DNA of 64,000 nt from Prorocentrum cordatum (Eukaryota; Sar; Dinophyceae; Prorocentrales; Prorocentraceae). Of this stretch, positions 30,200 through 41,351 are shown one piece after another. The stretch is from NCBI GenBank assembly GCA_963575745.1, contig CAUYUJ010004288.1, positions 1 through 64,000 on the forward strand, read 5' to 3'. Position 1 is the stretch's first letter. Every line of letters starts with the position of its first letter. A program made the position numbers and the translations under genes. The notes under the pieces are model-generated. The model worked only from the letters and a program-made list of their open reading frames with translations. It was not told where the DNA came from and did not search any database.

Positions 30200-31760
30200 C
30201 ACGGGTGAGATCGGCCGTTTCGAGTCATCTTGATGCGTGCTCTCGGTATATTGGACTTCAGTCGAGATAGAGGACAGCTGCAGAGCTGGTAAGCACACCT
30301 CATCGGTTGAGAACGATCAGGCGCGTTCGTTGTTACATTCAGAGATCTGAACTCGGTCTGCTAGCCGAGCTAGGTCCACAAACCTATTCGTATTATGTCA
30401 GTCATCTTGAGAGGCGCTCTCGGTTTTCTGTACATTCTTCTGTTGAATCCAGAACTATGAACTCGGTCTGCTGCCCGATCTGAATCGCGAACCTGTTCGT
30501 ACTGTTCGAGTCATCTTGGGTGCTGTCGGTGTTCTGTACTAAACTCTGGCTGCAGGGGGGCTACAGTGCTGGTAATCACAGGGATCGATTTGGAGACATC
30601 AGGTCCGCCTGTCGAATCCAGAGCTCGGAACTCGATCTGCCCGAACTAGCTCCGCGAAACTATTCGTATTGTCTGAGTCATCCTGAGAAGCGCTGTTGGT
30701 TTTCTGCACTTAACTCAGGCTGTAGGGGTGCTGCAAGGCTGGTCATCACAGGAATCGAGTTGGAGACATCAGACGCGTTCGGCTGTCATTCAGAGGCTGA
30801 ACTCGGTCTGATATTCGAGCTGGGTTTTTCAAACTATTCGCATTGTTCGAGTCATCTTGAGAGGTGCTGTCGATTTACGCACGTAACTCGGGCTGTAGGA
30901 GAGCTACAGAGCTCGTACAGAAGACAATCCAGAAGCATCGGGGGCGTTCGGCTACTGCATCGTGAGGTCTGAAATCGCTTGGGCTGAAAAACTATACGTT
31001 CTCTGCATTTGTTTTTTCGACATTATGTATGTCAGGAAGCTTGAGTCCCCCGGCGGTAAGAAAGGTTTACGGTTATCGCCGGCGCTCAGTTTGAAAGTTA
31101 GTTTTATAACATATATTTTTCCTACCTACAGTGGGTTATGCCGCGTTTGCCAGTAAAATTCTCAGGTCCGTAGATGGAATATTATTATAAAAGACTTGAG
31201 GGAACCGACTCTTTTCCGAGTCGTCGTGACACGCGTCACGGTTTTCGGTACTTAACTCGAGATTTCGGAGAGCTATAGAGCTGATACTTATAGAAAACGA
31301 TTTAATGATCAGGCACGTTCGTCTGTTGCATCCAGACGTCTAACCTCGCTCGTTCCGCAAAACTATCTCTATTATTCGAGTGGTTTTGAGAAGTGCTGTG
31401 CGTTTCTGTACTTAACTCGCGATTTAGAGGAGCTACAGAGCTGCTACGCGCATAGACTGATTCAGTATCACCAGGCGCGTTTGTCTGCTGCTACTGAGCG
31501 AGGCTACACTATTCGTATTTCTGAAGTTCTCTTTACAGGCGCTCGTGGTATTATGTACTTAACTCGAGCGAGCTAGCGAGCTGGTGCGCACAGAAACCGA
31601 TTCAGAATCATCAGGGGCGTTCTGCTGAAGCATCTAGAGCTCTGAACGGGTCTGCTACTCGAGCTAGGTCCGCAACACTATTCGTATCCGACCGAATCTT
31701 TTCGAACTGATTGTGAACTTTTTCGCTTATCTCGAGCTGCAGATGAGCTTCAGAGCTCTC
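30200..31760 (+). repeat. Degenerate ~176-bp units, about 8 partial copies
   Basis: Units from 30,220 to 30,985 are readable. Those from 31,210 to 31,760 are shortened and diverged but keep CAGCTACAGAGCTG and GATTCAGAATCATCAGG. A degenerate hairpin lies at about 31,047-31,083. Confidence 0.55.
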
Positions 31761-32002
31761 CCCACAGACATCAGAAGAACAAATATATTCTCACGTGTCT
31801 GCCAGTCCACTTTAGGTCCGCAGATGCAATGTTACTATCACGGGAACCGACGTTGATAGAAAAAACGGAGAAAAACGTATCTCTCGAGTTTCTTCACGAT
31901 TGAGAAGACTTTTCCCGTGTGTTCCGAGCACCGCCCCGCCAGAAAAGAGCTCTACGAGGCTCCCGGCGGTTGCCTGGTTGACGGTTTACCGCCGGACCCG
32001 TT

Positions 32003-33650
32003 AAAATACTTGCATGGGAAGTCCCGCGAACAGTTTTTGCATACGCTTAGCGTTTACCATGAGATGCTTCGGGATGTTGCACTGAACGTTGCCCGTTTAA
32101 ACAAAACAGTTTCGCATTCAGGATGTTGTTGTATTGTGTCCCTCGCTTGAGGGAGGACGGATTCTTCACAAGATCCCGGGAGTTCGCCCCGGAGTTCAGT
32201 GAGGCCTTCACCTTCACCATGGGTGCCCAGAGTCTCCACTTGGCAAGCACGTCCCTGAGAGGCTCCCTACTTGGCGCTCGGCTAATGGAGACACCATACA
32301 CAGTTACGACAGGATCAGGAATGCTCACGCGTCTACGATTACATATGTGTAGCTTCCCCTTGGGATGCTCCAGATGGCCCCAGCCTGGCTCGACGTCTAT
32401 GTCTGGGAGATCCACCTCAAAGTTCTGGAGTGATCATGGTCTTCTGCAGTTACGCATCCCTGACGTCGAGTTGTGCACCAGTCCTACGTTGGCAGGTTGA
32501 GTCTCATCGTGTACCTCTCTTGCGCGATGCGGTGGATGCGGCCCTTGTATCGGGCGACAGCCAGACAGATCAGACGGGCTGGAGTGACGCGGCGCAGCTT
32601 TCACCCACGGAGCTAAGATGAGGCAGCCATGTGAGCAGATTGGTGAGGTACCCACCAAGATCGATTTCACTCCGAAGATTTCTGAGAAGTACGTCTCTGC
32701 CCGTGAGGAGTCCCTGGAGATGAGGAGGAAGTGGAGGAATGGTCAGTGTACGGAGGAGGAGCTCAAGGCGGCGAGGAGGATATACAGGCGGGAGAGGAGG
32801 AATCACAGGAGAAACATCTTGCAGTGTGAGTTCGGTCCAGGTGTTCAGCATCGTACGTACCTACAGACGTTCAAGGTTGAGTGAGAGCACACTTGGGACA
32901 AATCTATGTGGGAGAAAGCCCTAAGAGAGCACGACCTGCGCATGTACACGGTGACAGTACGCTGGAGGAGTTGAGGAGGAGACTGCAGGGGATGAATGAG
33001 TGCGCTCAAGGCAGCCTTGATGCCGAGCGCCGTACAGTTGTTCTTATTCAAGCAATGGTGTTGGGCAAAAGATGTGGCGATGACGACGGGGCAGTATCGT
33101 ACGGCGATAGATGAATTGACGCATGCACAGTTCACTACCGATCCTCTCGAAGATGGAGAAGATGGGGCCAGTGGGAAGAGGAGAAAATTGTTCACTATTG
33201 TTGAGTCCGCCCCTGCTGTGAGGGGTGACCAGATGGGTGAGCGCCACGAGTCGCTGCCCGAGCCAGCCCAGCCACCAGCTCCTGCTGTGCATCGTTGGCG
33301 GCTAAGCCGTGTAGGTCGAGACCAGCGGCCGCGGCTAAGTTGTGTTGGTCCAGGGCGGCCGCGGCTAAGCCGACGCCGACGCCGACGCCGACGCCAGAGT
33401 ATATGCCTGAGCCCAAGCGCAGGCGGTACAACAAAAACGTGGTCGGAGTGAGTGCTGATGATCCGTTGTTCTTCCAAGCCCGTTTCACTATGATGCATGC
33501 CGCCTGCCCGTGGACACAACAGATGGAGGATATCATTCGATGTGTGGGCTCTCAGCAGGTCCAGCCGCATACTCGTCGAAGAGAATGTGCGAGATCGGTG
33601 GGTCTCCGTCCTTGGGGTTTCCAATTTGAAACGGTGGGGGGGGGGGCTTG
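32003..33650 (+). pseudogene. ORF2 remnant: end of endonuclease and spacer, RT deleted
   Basis: Blocks in different frames match ORF2 of the 10-kb element and of the 34.5-kb copy. SRVYDYICVAS and the nearby SDHGLLQL fit the end of the endonuclease (compare REVLDYILVP and SDHALVRASL). 32,618-32,880 (RRIYRRERRNHRRNIL) fits the basic linker. 32,996-33,240 (SAVQLFLFKQWCWAKDVAM) fits the post-RT segment SLVQLTLFRQCMFARHV at 38,910. No reverse transcriptase motifs A-C are present between these blocks. Short GCCGAC repeats lie at about 33,372-33,395. Confidence 0.6.
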
Positions 33651-33690
33651 ACTATCCTGGACACAGGCGGGGTGGGGAGATTTCGTACGT

Positions 33691-34230
33691 ATGTTACTCA
33701 CGGATGGGAAACTTCAACACATACTTGAATACATAATACTTCCTCAACCCCAACCCTGGAGACCACAGAATTGCGAGGAGGTGGAGAAGGAGGAGTCCGA
33801 GGAGGAAAACGATAAGATTGCCAAACGTCTCGCCTTTAACTTTGATGCTGCCAGCACGTGGAACTACGAGGCCAAGGGGATCCCTAGCGAGCTCCATGGG
33901 GACTCCCAGGTGGTTGTTAATTGGCTTGTGGGAAGATATGCGTGTACTACTGCTGTGTATTGTGACGCGATTGCGCACATACAGCATATTCTTTATCGAT
34001 TGTTTTGCACATGCGATATTGAGCTTAGACCGCCGTCTTGGGGATTGGAACCACGGAAGTGGTTCTATCGTGAAGGGAATGGGCGTGCTGATGCTGAAAC
34101 GTGGGAGGCCCGCACGGGCCAGTCTCACTACACTCTTGACCAGCGCATTCACACTATCAAACGGGGACAGATCAAAGGGGTTCGCGGCTATTTTGATGGT
34201 GGCCGCTCCTCCCACGGTGTTGGCATATGA
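33691..34230 (+). pseudogene. ORF2 C-terminal RNase H-like remnant
   Basis: A 179-codon open stretch with ELHGDSQVVVNWLVGRY (about 33,890), FYREGNGRADAETWEA (about 34,062) and then VRGYFDGGRSSHGVGI (about 34,180-34,227), after which the frame is lost. These are the third, fourth and first acidic motifs of RNase HI in that unusual order, as in the intact copy. Confidence 0.65.
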
Positions 34231-34464
34231 TGGGTCATTGACATATTTGTGCTCCCTCTCCCTGCTCTCGATCTTTGCCATGGCGTTTGGCTATGCAACA
34301 TAGCTTCCGAGGCTGCCGCCATCCCGCCCTCCTGCACTGTCTGTCAAGCTGAGCTTTTGGCCAGCAAGCGCCTTGCCGAAGGTGTTGAACACCTGCTCCT
34401 CTGCTGCGGACCTGAAACCTGAGCGGGGACTCCTCTGTTCCCTGTGGGCTCCGAGCAAAGCAAA

Positions 34465-34475
34465 AACCAAGGTTG
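34465..34475 (+). other. Target-site copy between two LINEs
   Basis: AACCAAGGTTG directly follows the A-rich tail of the truncated LINE and directly precedes the 5' end of the next full-length copy. Confidence 0.75.
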
Positions 34476-34862
34476 GGAGTCCCGTGGCCCCTCTCGGGGT
34501 TCTAGGGGCCCATCCCGCCTTGGGGGGCGTCGGGGCTCGTCTCGAGCCGCATTGTGCGGTCAGCCGCGCGGGCGCGTGGGCCGTCGAGCGATAAGTTCGG
34601 GAACTTCGGCGTCCGCGTCGACCTTTTCTCCTTGTGCCTACAGAAGATAGGTATCCAGGTCTCTCTCTGTTTGGTGCCAGTGGTGACAGTCCTCGTCAGA
34701 GGCAGGTGCAGAGGCCGCTTGCTTTTGATTGTACTTTTTTGTTGCACTTGCACGACTCGTGCGCCCAGGCCGCGTGTTTGATTGTACTTGTTTGTTACAC
34801 TTGCTTGACTGGTACCTGATTGTTGCCAGCACTTATCGAGTCTTGCTTGCAGTGGAAGTAGA

Positions 34863-35123
34863 GTGACAGTTTTTCTCGATACGACGTCGGGTAGTTTCTG
34901 GGGACCCAGACGAGGTTGGGAGCAGTTTCTTACAGAACTTGAGGAGTCTTACTGGGAAGATTATCGCAGACGCCCGTGTTGTGCATATCGTCGTTTACGG
35001 CCTTATTGTACCACCACGCGTCGTCCATGGTGCTATTGCAAGATCATGCGTGGTCGTGTCGTCAGACTCTTTCGTCAGAAATACCGCCGTCAAAGTGGAT
35101 TCCAGCACGGACTCAGATCTTGA
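34863..35123 (+). CDS. LINE family A ORF0, second copy
   Basis: An 86-codon open frame. Residues 11-74 align without gaps to residues 71-134 of the 10-kb ORF0: GWEQFLTELEESYWEDY against GWDRFFADLEDFYWEDY, then CC, RR, RPY, WCYCK and GR-x-VR. The N-terminal extension of the first copy is absent, which argues that the functional unit is this 65-residue block. Open here although ORF1 and ORF2 of this copy are broken. Confidence 0.6.
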   Translation: MTVFLDTTSGSFWGPRRGWEQFLTELEESYWEDYRRRPCCAYRRLRPYCTTTRRPWCYCKIMRGRVVRLFRQKYRRQSGFQHGLRS

Positions 35124-36184
35124 TGAGAAGCAGCCCTTGAAGAAAGCCAACACAGGCAACGGTGGCAATATGGATGCTGAAGATGAGGCGACACGTGAGA
35201 CTGAGTTTGGAGAAGGAGCAAGTAAGGGAAATGGAGAAGATGCGGGAGGTGGAGCAGGAAGAAGTTCTTCGCAGTCAATGTTCAGCAATGAAAAAGGATA
35301 TGAAGCAGATGCTGATGACAAGTAATGACGATATGAATGTTGAAATCACGACCCAGGTCCAGGCTCAGGTTGCTCTTTTATCCACGTCGGCCAGTGAGAT
35401 TCGTGAGGCACAGGAGAGACAAGCTTGTGAGATTCGTCAGCTCCAGCTGCAGACAAGAAGCCAGAACGTCCCTTCATATAATTCATCTTTAGGTTCGACT
35501 CGTGCGTCCATGTCTGGGTTTCGGAAGCCTTTCGAACAGCGCGCTCCGACTTGGATTCAGATCTCGGGCTTTTGAAATGAGGGCCCTCGGAAGATTGAGA
35601 ATCGTGATAAGGCTATGCTCCCAGTTGCCACAGCTCATAATCTGATTGCCAAGTTGTATTCTGTATCACAAGCCAGGGACTGTGGTGACACCAGCATTTC
35701 TGATAAAGAACGTACTGGGCGACATTTGGCATCGAGTAAGTTTGGCGTTGCCCGGTTCAGCATCTATTTTACGAGTGGCACTGCTAAAGACAGGGTCTGG
35801 GAGGTCAGGAAAGAGTGGAGTACGGCTTGGAATGAAAAGAACCCCGGTTTGCTTTGCCAGAATGCTTTTGGACCCTATCGTTACCAGTACTGGGGATGGT
35901 TCGTGCAGCCAGCTCCCCAGGATCGCAAGCGACATTCAGAGACTAGGAAGGTGGCGGCCCAGTTCCATAAGCGTAAGACGATCTCCACGGCCACAATATT
36001 GTTTGAGGCTGAAGTTCCAGCGAAAGCGTGGATGTATGCACGGAAGAATCCTGTTTCGGAGCGCGTGTGTATCGGTACTTGGACGGATACGATTGGATGG
36101 GAGCTTTCAGTACCTAAGTTGCATGAGATCGATCCTGGATTGGACTCTGTAGTTTTGGAAGGTGCACTGCACAGTGCTCATTGA
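35100..36184 (+). pseudogene. ORF1, frameshifted, with an internal UGA
   Basis: The first part reads in one frame (DSDLDEKQPLKKANTG, to about 35,230). The coiled-coil part reads in another (EKMREVEQEEVLRSQ, 35,210-35,572). A UGA at 35,573-35,575 interrupts the latter, and the same frame continues to 36,184. By alignment to VQDWSNR of the intact copy, the UGA lies where Trp is expected, so it looks like a TGG to TGA change. The RRM-like segment (FSIYFTSGTAKDRVWEVRKEW, about 35,755) is preserved. The final stop at 36,182-36,184 is UGA followed by CGG. Confidence 0.6.
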
Positions 36185-39100
36185 CGGTGCCCAGCCTCGT
36201 GCGGAGGTTGGAATACACGGAGGTTGGGGATGCGCACCTCCGGATGCGTTCATCTCCTTGCTGATCTTAAGTTTTTTCTTGTTGCCCTTCAAGAATGCCA
36301 GCATTTGAATGTTGCTGAGATTGAGGATGCAGGGTGGGATTCTCGTCATTCAGAATGCACACGGGCTGCAGTTATATATCGAGGAGCCTGGAGACATCTC
36401 GTCTTGGACAGCCTCTCTGGTGATCGTTGGGTTGCAGTTGTCTTTCGTTATTTGCTCTTCGTCTCCGTCTATCTACCACATCGTGGAACTTGCGGGTCTC
36501 GGAGTAAAGCAGAGGGCCACTATGCGAGTGTCGCTTTGTACACCAGCGTTCTAACTGATATGACATCTGAAGTTCTTGCTGCAAAAAAAGAAATGTTATT
36601 CGTTATCTTATTATTGAGGTTGGTGCTAACGTGGAGGTTTATCCCAATCAGGTTGTTGATCGGATCCGTGTGGCGGGGGAGGCGGTGGAGGGCCCTAAAC
36701 CCAAAGAGGGTACCACAGACCAAGAGGGTAATACTGACCAGCTTCGTGAAACGTATGCGTGATATGTACTGTGACGCTCTCTTGAAAACCATGGGTGTCT
36801 GGAAGCTCCGTCTTGCGAATACTTATGGCACGCGCGTGCCTACGTGGACACACTGCACCCGCCAATGCGAGCATGTATACGACTATTCCGCTATCCCGGT
36901 AGATTGGCAGGTTCCTGAGGTATGTTGTTCCTGGGTGCTGCCGTCAGAGGTCGCTCAAACACTTGCCCGTGGGATGACATCTAGTAATCACAAGTTATTG
37001 CAGATCGTTCTTCCCGAACATCAGGCTAAAACACGTCCCCGTCGGCGCCCCTCGCTCGCTCGCTGGAAGTTGCAGGCGGGCTCCGAGGTCCACCAGATGG
37101 GCTGCCTGGAGCGCTCCGTGTGCCAGTGCAATTGGTCTGCGGCGCTCTCCGAGGACCTTGTTGAGAACCCCTTAGAGCTCATGGGAACAGCCATCATGGA
37201 GGGTGCCCTGGAGATTTCAGACCTATCTCAAGATGGTGGTGGTCAAGGAGCAGCTGAGGATTTAGGAGGAGCACTTCCAGATCAGACAACAGTATCGGAA
37301 GGGGGAGGTGGACATTGAGGTATACAACAGTAGCTTGAGACGGTGGTGGAAGGTTCATCGGGACATGCGTCGTAGCCGGTTATCGTATCTTAATCGGGAG
37401 GGGGTTCGACGAAAACCGAAGGCCACGCGCGTGCTTGTGGAGGGAGAGTTGGCGCAGGATGTGAGGGGGTGGGAGGGGGCTCCTCGGGCGCGCGGTCTGT
37501 ATCGGTATTCGTGTGGGACTCACCGCCATGACGCCAACTCTTGTCTAGAGGAGCGTCGGGAGAAATGCCGAAATGTCCGTGTGTCTCGAGATTCAGGTCA
37601 GGCTTGTCCGATTGATATGGGTCGTGTTTTGCGGGCTCGTGCACGTCTGCGGGAGAGGGAAAGGCCGCGGGGACAGACGGTATCTCAGCATCTGTACTCG
37701 AGGCCCTTCCGTGGGAAGCTCTTCGCCACGTTCTTGTTTGCTTCCAGACGTTGCTTAATATACAGATTGTTTCACCATCTTCATGGCGTCGACTCCTTGT
37801 GTGTGCGTTTTAGGCTGAAATGGCCGAAGGCACGCAGCTTCGACGAGACACGTGCTCTTGCTATGCTCTCGGTCTCTGGCAAATGGCTCAGTTGTTGTCT
37901 TGCCATCTTGCTCGAAGCCCACGTCAAGACGTCTGCGCCGAGAGGTTGTCAACTGTATGGTTTTGTTGTTGGGCACAAGTGCTATGATATCACCGCGCCT
38001 TTGAAACATCTGGCTAGGCATGCAGTCTTGTGGAAGGAGGAGGATTGCCACATCGTGAGTTGTGACATTAAGCAGGCTTTTGATTATCTCACAGTTCGTT
38101 CGGCTGCTGAATCCTTGCTTGAGCTTGGAGTGGACCCCGAGATTGTGCGTGCTGTTTTTTGAGAGTTATGCGAACAGCGTTGCAGAACTTACATTTCAGC
38201 AGTGCTCCGTCGAGGGCATTTCGTGGGACTCTTGCATTCGCGCGGCCTCCATGGAGGCTCCAGCATTGTGGGTGGCTAGATCTTTGTGCATGTTATCGCT
38301 TGTTGTTGCGTCAATCATTGGCTTTGGGCCGGCAATGTCATCCTGGCTGCGTCAAAGCGTGAATATGTGCTATCTATGCTTACCGACTTGACGAAATCTA
38401 TTCATCAACATGGCTTTCCTTGGAACCAGAGCTCTGTCGAATATATTGCCTGTGGTTGTGTTGGTCCTCCGCGTTCACTTCAGATCACCGTGCCTATCCA
38501 GTTCCTTGGCTCTACGCCGCAGTCTCTTACTTATGGGATCCCGCAGGTCACTCGCATTATTGTGTTGGGCACTCTGTTGGGCGCTGAATTTTCTGAGCAA
38601 GAGGATATTTCAACGCCGTTTCGCTGCTGCCCGCAAGCACTTCTGGACGGATCGATCTTTCTACGAGAGCCCATTGGTGCCGTTGACGCGGAAGCTCAAC
38701 AGGTGCGATCGCCGTGTACGGAGTTCCTTTTTGTACGGTATGGAGGGCTCCACCGTTGATGTGAATAGTTTGACTCTGATACATGTGGAGGAGGGTAAAA
38801 ATACTTTCAGCCATATGCCGTCGTCGTAAGAGGCCCACTGAGACGTGGGCTGACTATTGGAGTACCCGTATCCGTCATGCACGAATGTCATTGCTCAATG
38901 CTTCCTGGCCATCGCTGGTGCAACTTACTCTGTTTCGGCAATGTATGTTTGCAAGGCATGTTGTGTGTGCGGCGCGCGGTAATCTAGGAAGACCTGTACG
39001 CGATGATCTCAGCCAGGGTATTTTATATCAAGAACCTGTGGAGCCTGACATCTTGTGCAGCACGCCCGTGGAAAGTGTTCCCTCTGCTTCTGCACCTGCT

Positions 39101-40150
39101 GGCATTCGTCGTCAACAGATAAGTGATATGACACGTGTTGTGCGCCAGCGTCGTGACGGGGCGCTATCTGCGGAACCTCCACCCGTTTCTCAGCCAGCCT
39201 GTCAGCGTGCACGGCATGACTACACTAGGGCGTGGCCTACTCCCTCAATGCAGAGCGCGTTATGCATGCTCCACGCGTCGGGTGAGTATACTGAACACGG
39301 ACCGTGCCTATGCTCGTCGGCGCCAGCATCGTGTCGTTCAGGGTCTTTATCCTTGGTTCATTTGTTTGAGATCACACAGGGGCCGCATTGAGACCAGAGT
39401 ATGTGTTGGGCGGAGCAGGGTTGGAAGTCATTTTTAGTCGATACGCCTAGGCAACTTAAGTTGACCAAAATTTTAGTTCTGTTTGATCATAGACGCTGCT
39501 TCGGGTGCTCATCGGAAGGAGGAGGAGGAGGAAAGTGCTGCTGCACAATCACAGAACGAACTCGACCGTCAAGCTAAAATATTGGTGGCTTTGTTCTCGG
39601 ATGAGACACGATGGCTGATTAATTCAGATTGGTTATGTATGGAACTGTGGGGGGACAGTCAATGTGTGACTAGATGGTTGACGGGCCGATACAACTGCTT
39701 GAATGAAGTGTATGCGCGCACCATCGCCAGTATGCAGAACCAGTTGTACTCATTATGTAAGCGGTGAAACATATTCAGTCCAGAAGCGGGCCGTGATATC
39801 TGGAAGTGGGTATACCGGGAGGGCAGCGAGCAGGCGGACCAGTCACTCCTTGCCAGAGAACGGCATACAACATCTGATGTTTGGTGGGACCATAATCTAT
39901 TACAGCTTATACGTTCGGGTCATTATAGTGTACGTGCGGTGAAAGGGTTCCTTTGGTGGCGGCATATGAGAGTTAGGCACGTCATGTGGTTGGGTGGCAG
40001 ATTTTTTTTTCTCCTTTAACTTGCCTCTCTCCTCCTCTCCCCCTGGGCTTTCTTCCAATAGATGGCATCCTGGTGTTGCCGGGCGGGCCTTTTATGCTTC
40101 CTTCCCACTGCGCAGTCACTCAGGCCGAATTTGCTGCATCACAGAGCTTA
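36185..40150 (+). pseudogene. ORF2 with several frameshifts
   Basis: Starts in the ORF1 frame straight after UGA. The endonuclease Asn motif GGWNTRRL lies before the first ATG (36,224), and VALQECQHL follows. A frame change occurs near the A7 run at about 36,584; the continuation reads EVGANVEVYPNQ (compare VVAMDANVEI). RT motif A, IVSCDIKQAFDYL, is at about 38,055. A shift follows, then HVIACCCVNHWLWAGNVILAAS at about 38,285-38,350 stands where YADN is expected. The post-RT segment is at 38,860-39,130. RNase H-like motifs LWGDSQCVTRWL (about 39,648) and WVYREGSEQADQ (about 39,810) are followed later by VTQAEFAASQSLL (about 40,113). Not functional. Confidence 0.7.
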
Positions 40151-40340
40151 TTGCTTATTGGTGGGTGTGTCTGATTTGCGCACACTTATATGTAGATAGT
40201 GCACGCGTGGCTCATCTCACAGCTCCGTTGTTTTATCTTTCAGCTTCCCTGCTAACTGTACAGCTTCGCTGTTAGGTCTCGTTCCTCGGTGTCCTGGCCT
40301 GCTCCCGTGGGAGCTCACATGGGCCTGCGCAGAGCCGCAG

Positions 40341-41104
40341 AACCAAGGCTGGCGGTGTAGCGCCGGCTTCCAGTTGTGAGAGATTTGACCATTCGTTTTG
40401 AGAACCAGTATTTTTCGCACCTGTAGTGGGTTATTTCCCTCTGCCTGTCAAGTTCTCAGGTCTGTAGCAGCAGTGCTACTATCGAAACACTTGGAGGAAC
40501 CGACTTCGTACAGAACCCATTCAATACATTCTGCAAGTTTTGCAGCTGAGTTTCGAGGAAGCTTTCTCCTCGCTGGGAGCCGGCGGTAAACCGTCAACTA
40601 ACTAGGTTGCTGCCGGGACCCTTGTAGAGCTCTTGATGCGCGACGTAGTGCGCATAGTGCGACAAGAAAGCTTCCTTAACTACCATCTTAAACTTTCAAA
40701 ACATAGGTTTTCTCGGTTTTATGCGAAGTTGGTTCCGCCGAGTGTTTTCATAGAAATATTACAGCTACGGACCTGAGAATTCGACAGGCCGGCGCGTCAG
40801 AACGGACTGCAGGCGCAGAAAATACTGCAGCTGTGTAGCTTGCTTACTGCCTGAGTTAAGTTCACGAAGCCATTATCATTTGGAAGAATGCATCCCGACG
40901 GTCGAATGTTGCTCCTAATTTCCGAGAGTTGTTCTGCAGCTTCAGCCCTGAGAATTGCACCATGAAGCGAGCCATGATCGACTGCAGGGAATAAAAATCG
41001 GGATTTTCAAATCGAATGGTCAAACCTTTCAGAATCTTCCCAAAACCGACCCCAAGTTACCACATTGTCCGCCTGGGCCGGGTGGGCCAACTAGCTCCGC
41101 CCCG
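40341..41104. repeat. Repeat modules in opposed orientations
   Basis: 40,352-40,545 reads as the plus-strand AT-rich module (CACCTGTAGTGGGTTAT, AAACACTTGGAGGAACCGAC). 40,565-40,620 is a degenerate target hairpin, and 40,620-41,100 reads as the same module on the minus strand (CTTGTAGAGCTCTTGATGCG, then CATTGTCCGCCTGGGCCGGG). Minus-strand orientation is otherwise rare; the other clear case is near 62.8 kb. Confidence 0.6.
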
Positions 41105-41339
41105 CGCCGCGCGCCTCACTGCGACCCATTCGTTTGGAGGGACGTCGCCGTGGTGGCCCGCGCGCCCCCTTCCGAATGCACCATCGCTCGCGCCGAATTG
41201 TCTGGACTCGAGGGCTTGCTCCAAGCCGCCGACATGTTTCCGTGCAGTCTTTAGGTTTTGCTGGAGCTGTCGGTGTAGTTTCGGCCTGATCTGCAAGTGC
41301 TGGCTTCTGTGAAGCCCTCCGCGCCCGCGCAAACGCAAA
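41105..41339 (+). mobile_element. 3' fragment of a family A LINE
   Basis: Holds only the end of ORF2: PFVWRDVAVVARAPPSECTIARAELSGLEGLLQAA corresponds, over separate blocks, to PIIWEVVGRCAQA and ITDAELSGLEGLLRAA of the intact copy. A short untranslated tail ends in AAACGCAAAAA, followed by CCTGGTTGAC. Confidence 0.7.
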
Positions 41340-41351
41340 AACCTGGTTGAC

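Larger units (their letters stand above)
32000..34466 (+). mobile_element. Family A LINE copy, 5'-truncated, internally deleted
   Basis: Starts abruptly after the hairpin at 31,965-31,997, inside what corresponds to the endonuclease domain. It ends in GCAAAGCAAAAA followed by CCAAGGTTG. Most of the reverse transcriptase is missing: the endonuclease remnant (up to about 32,480) is followed by the spacer region and the C-terminal part. Several frameshifts separate recognisable blocks. Confidence 0.75.
34476..40340 (+). mobile_element. Family A LINE copy, full length, decayed
   Basis: The length of 5,865 bp matches the intact copy. The 5' leader shares CTCGTCTCGAGC-x-GCATTGTGC with 10,088-10,110. 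The order ORF0, ORF1, UGA, ORF2 is kept, but frameshifts and nonsense codons break the coding parts. The 3' end has no long A run: GCCGCAG is followed directly by AACCAAGGCTG at 40,341, with the right half of the hairpin (GGCGGTGTAGCGCCGG) beyond. It is diverged enough from the 10-kb copy to be another subfamily. Confidence 0.85.
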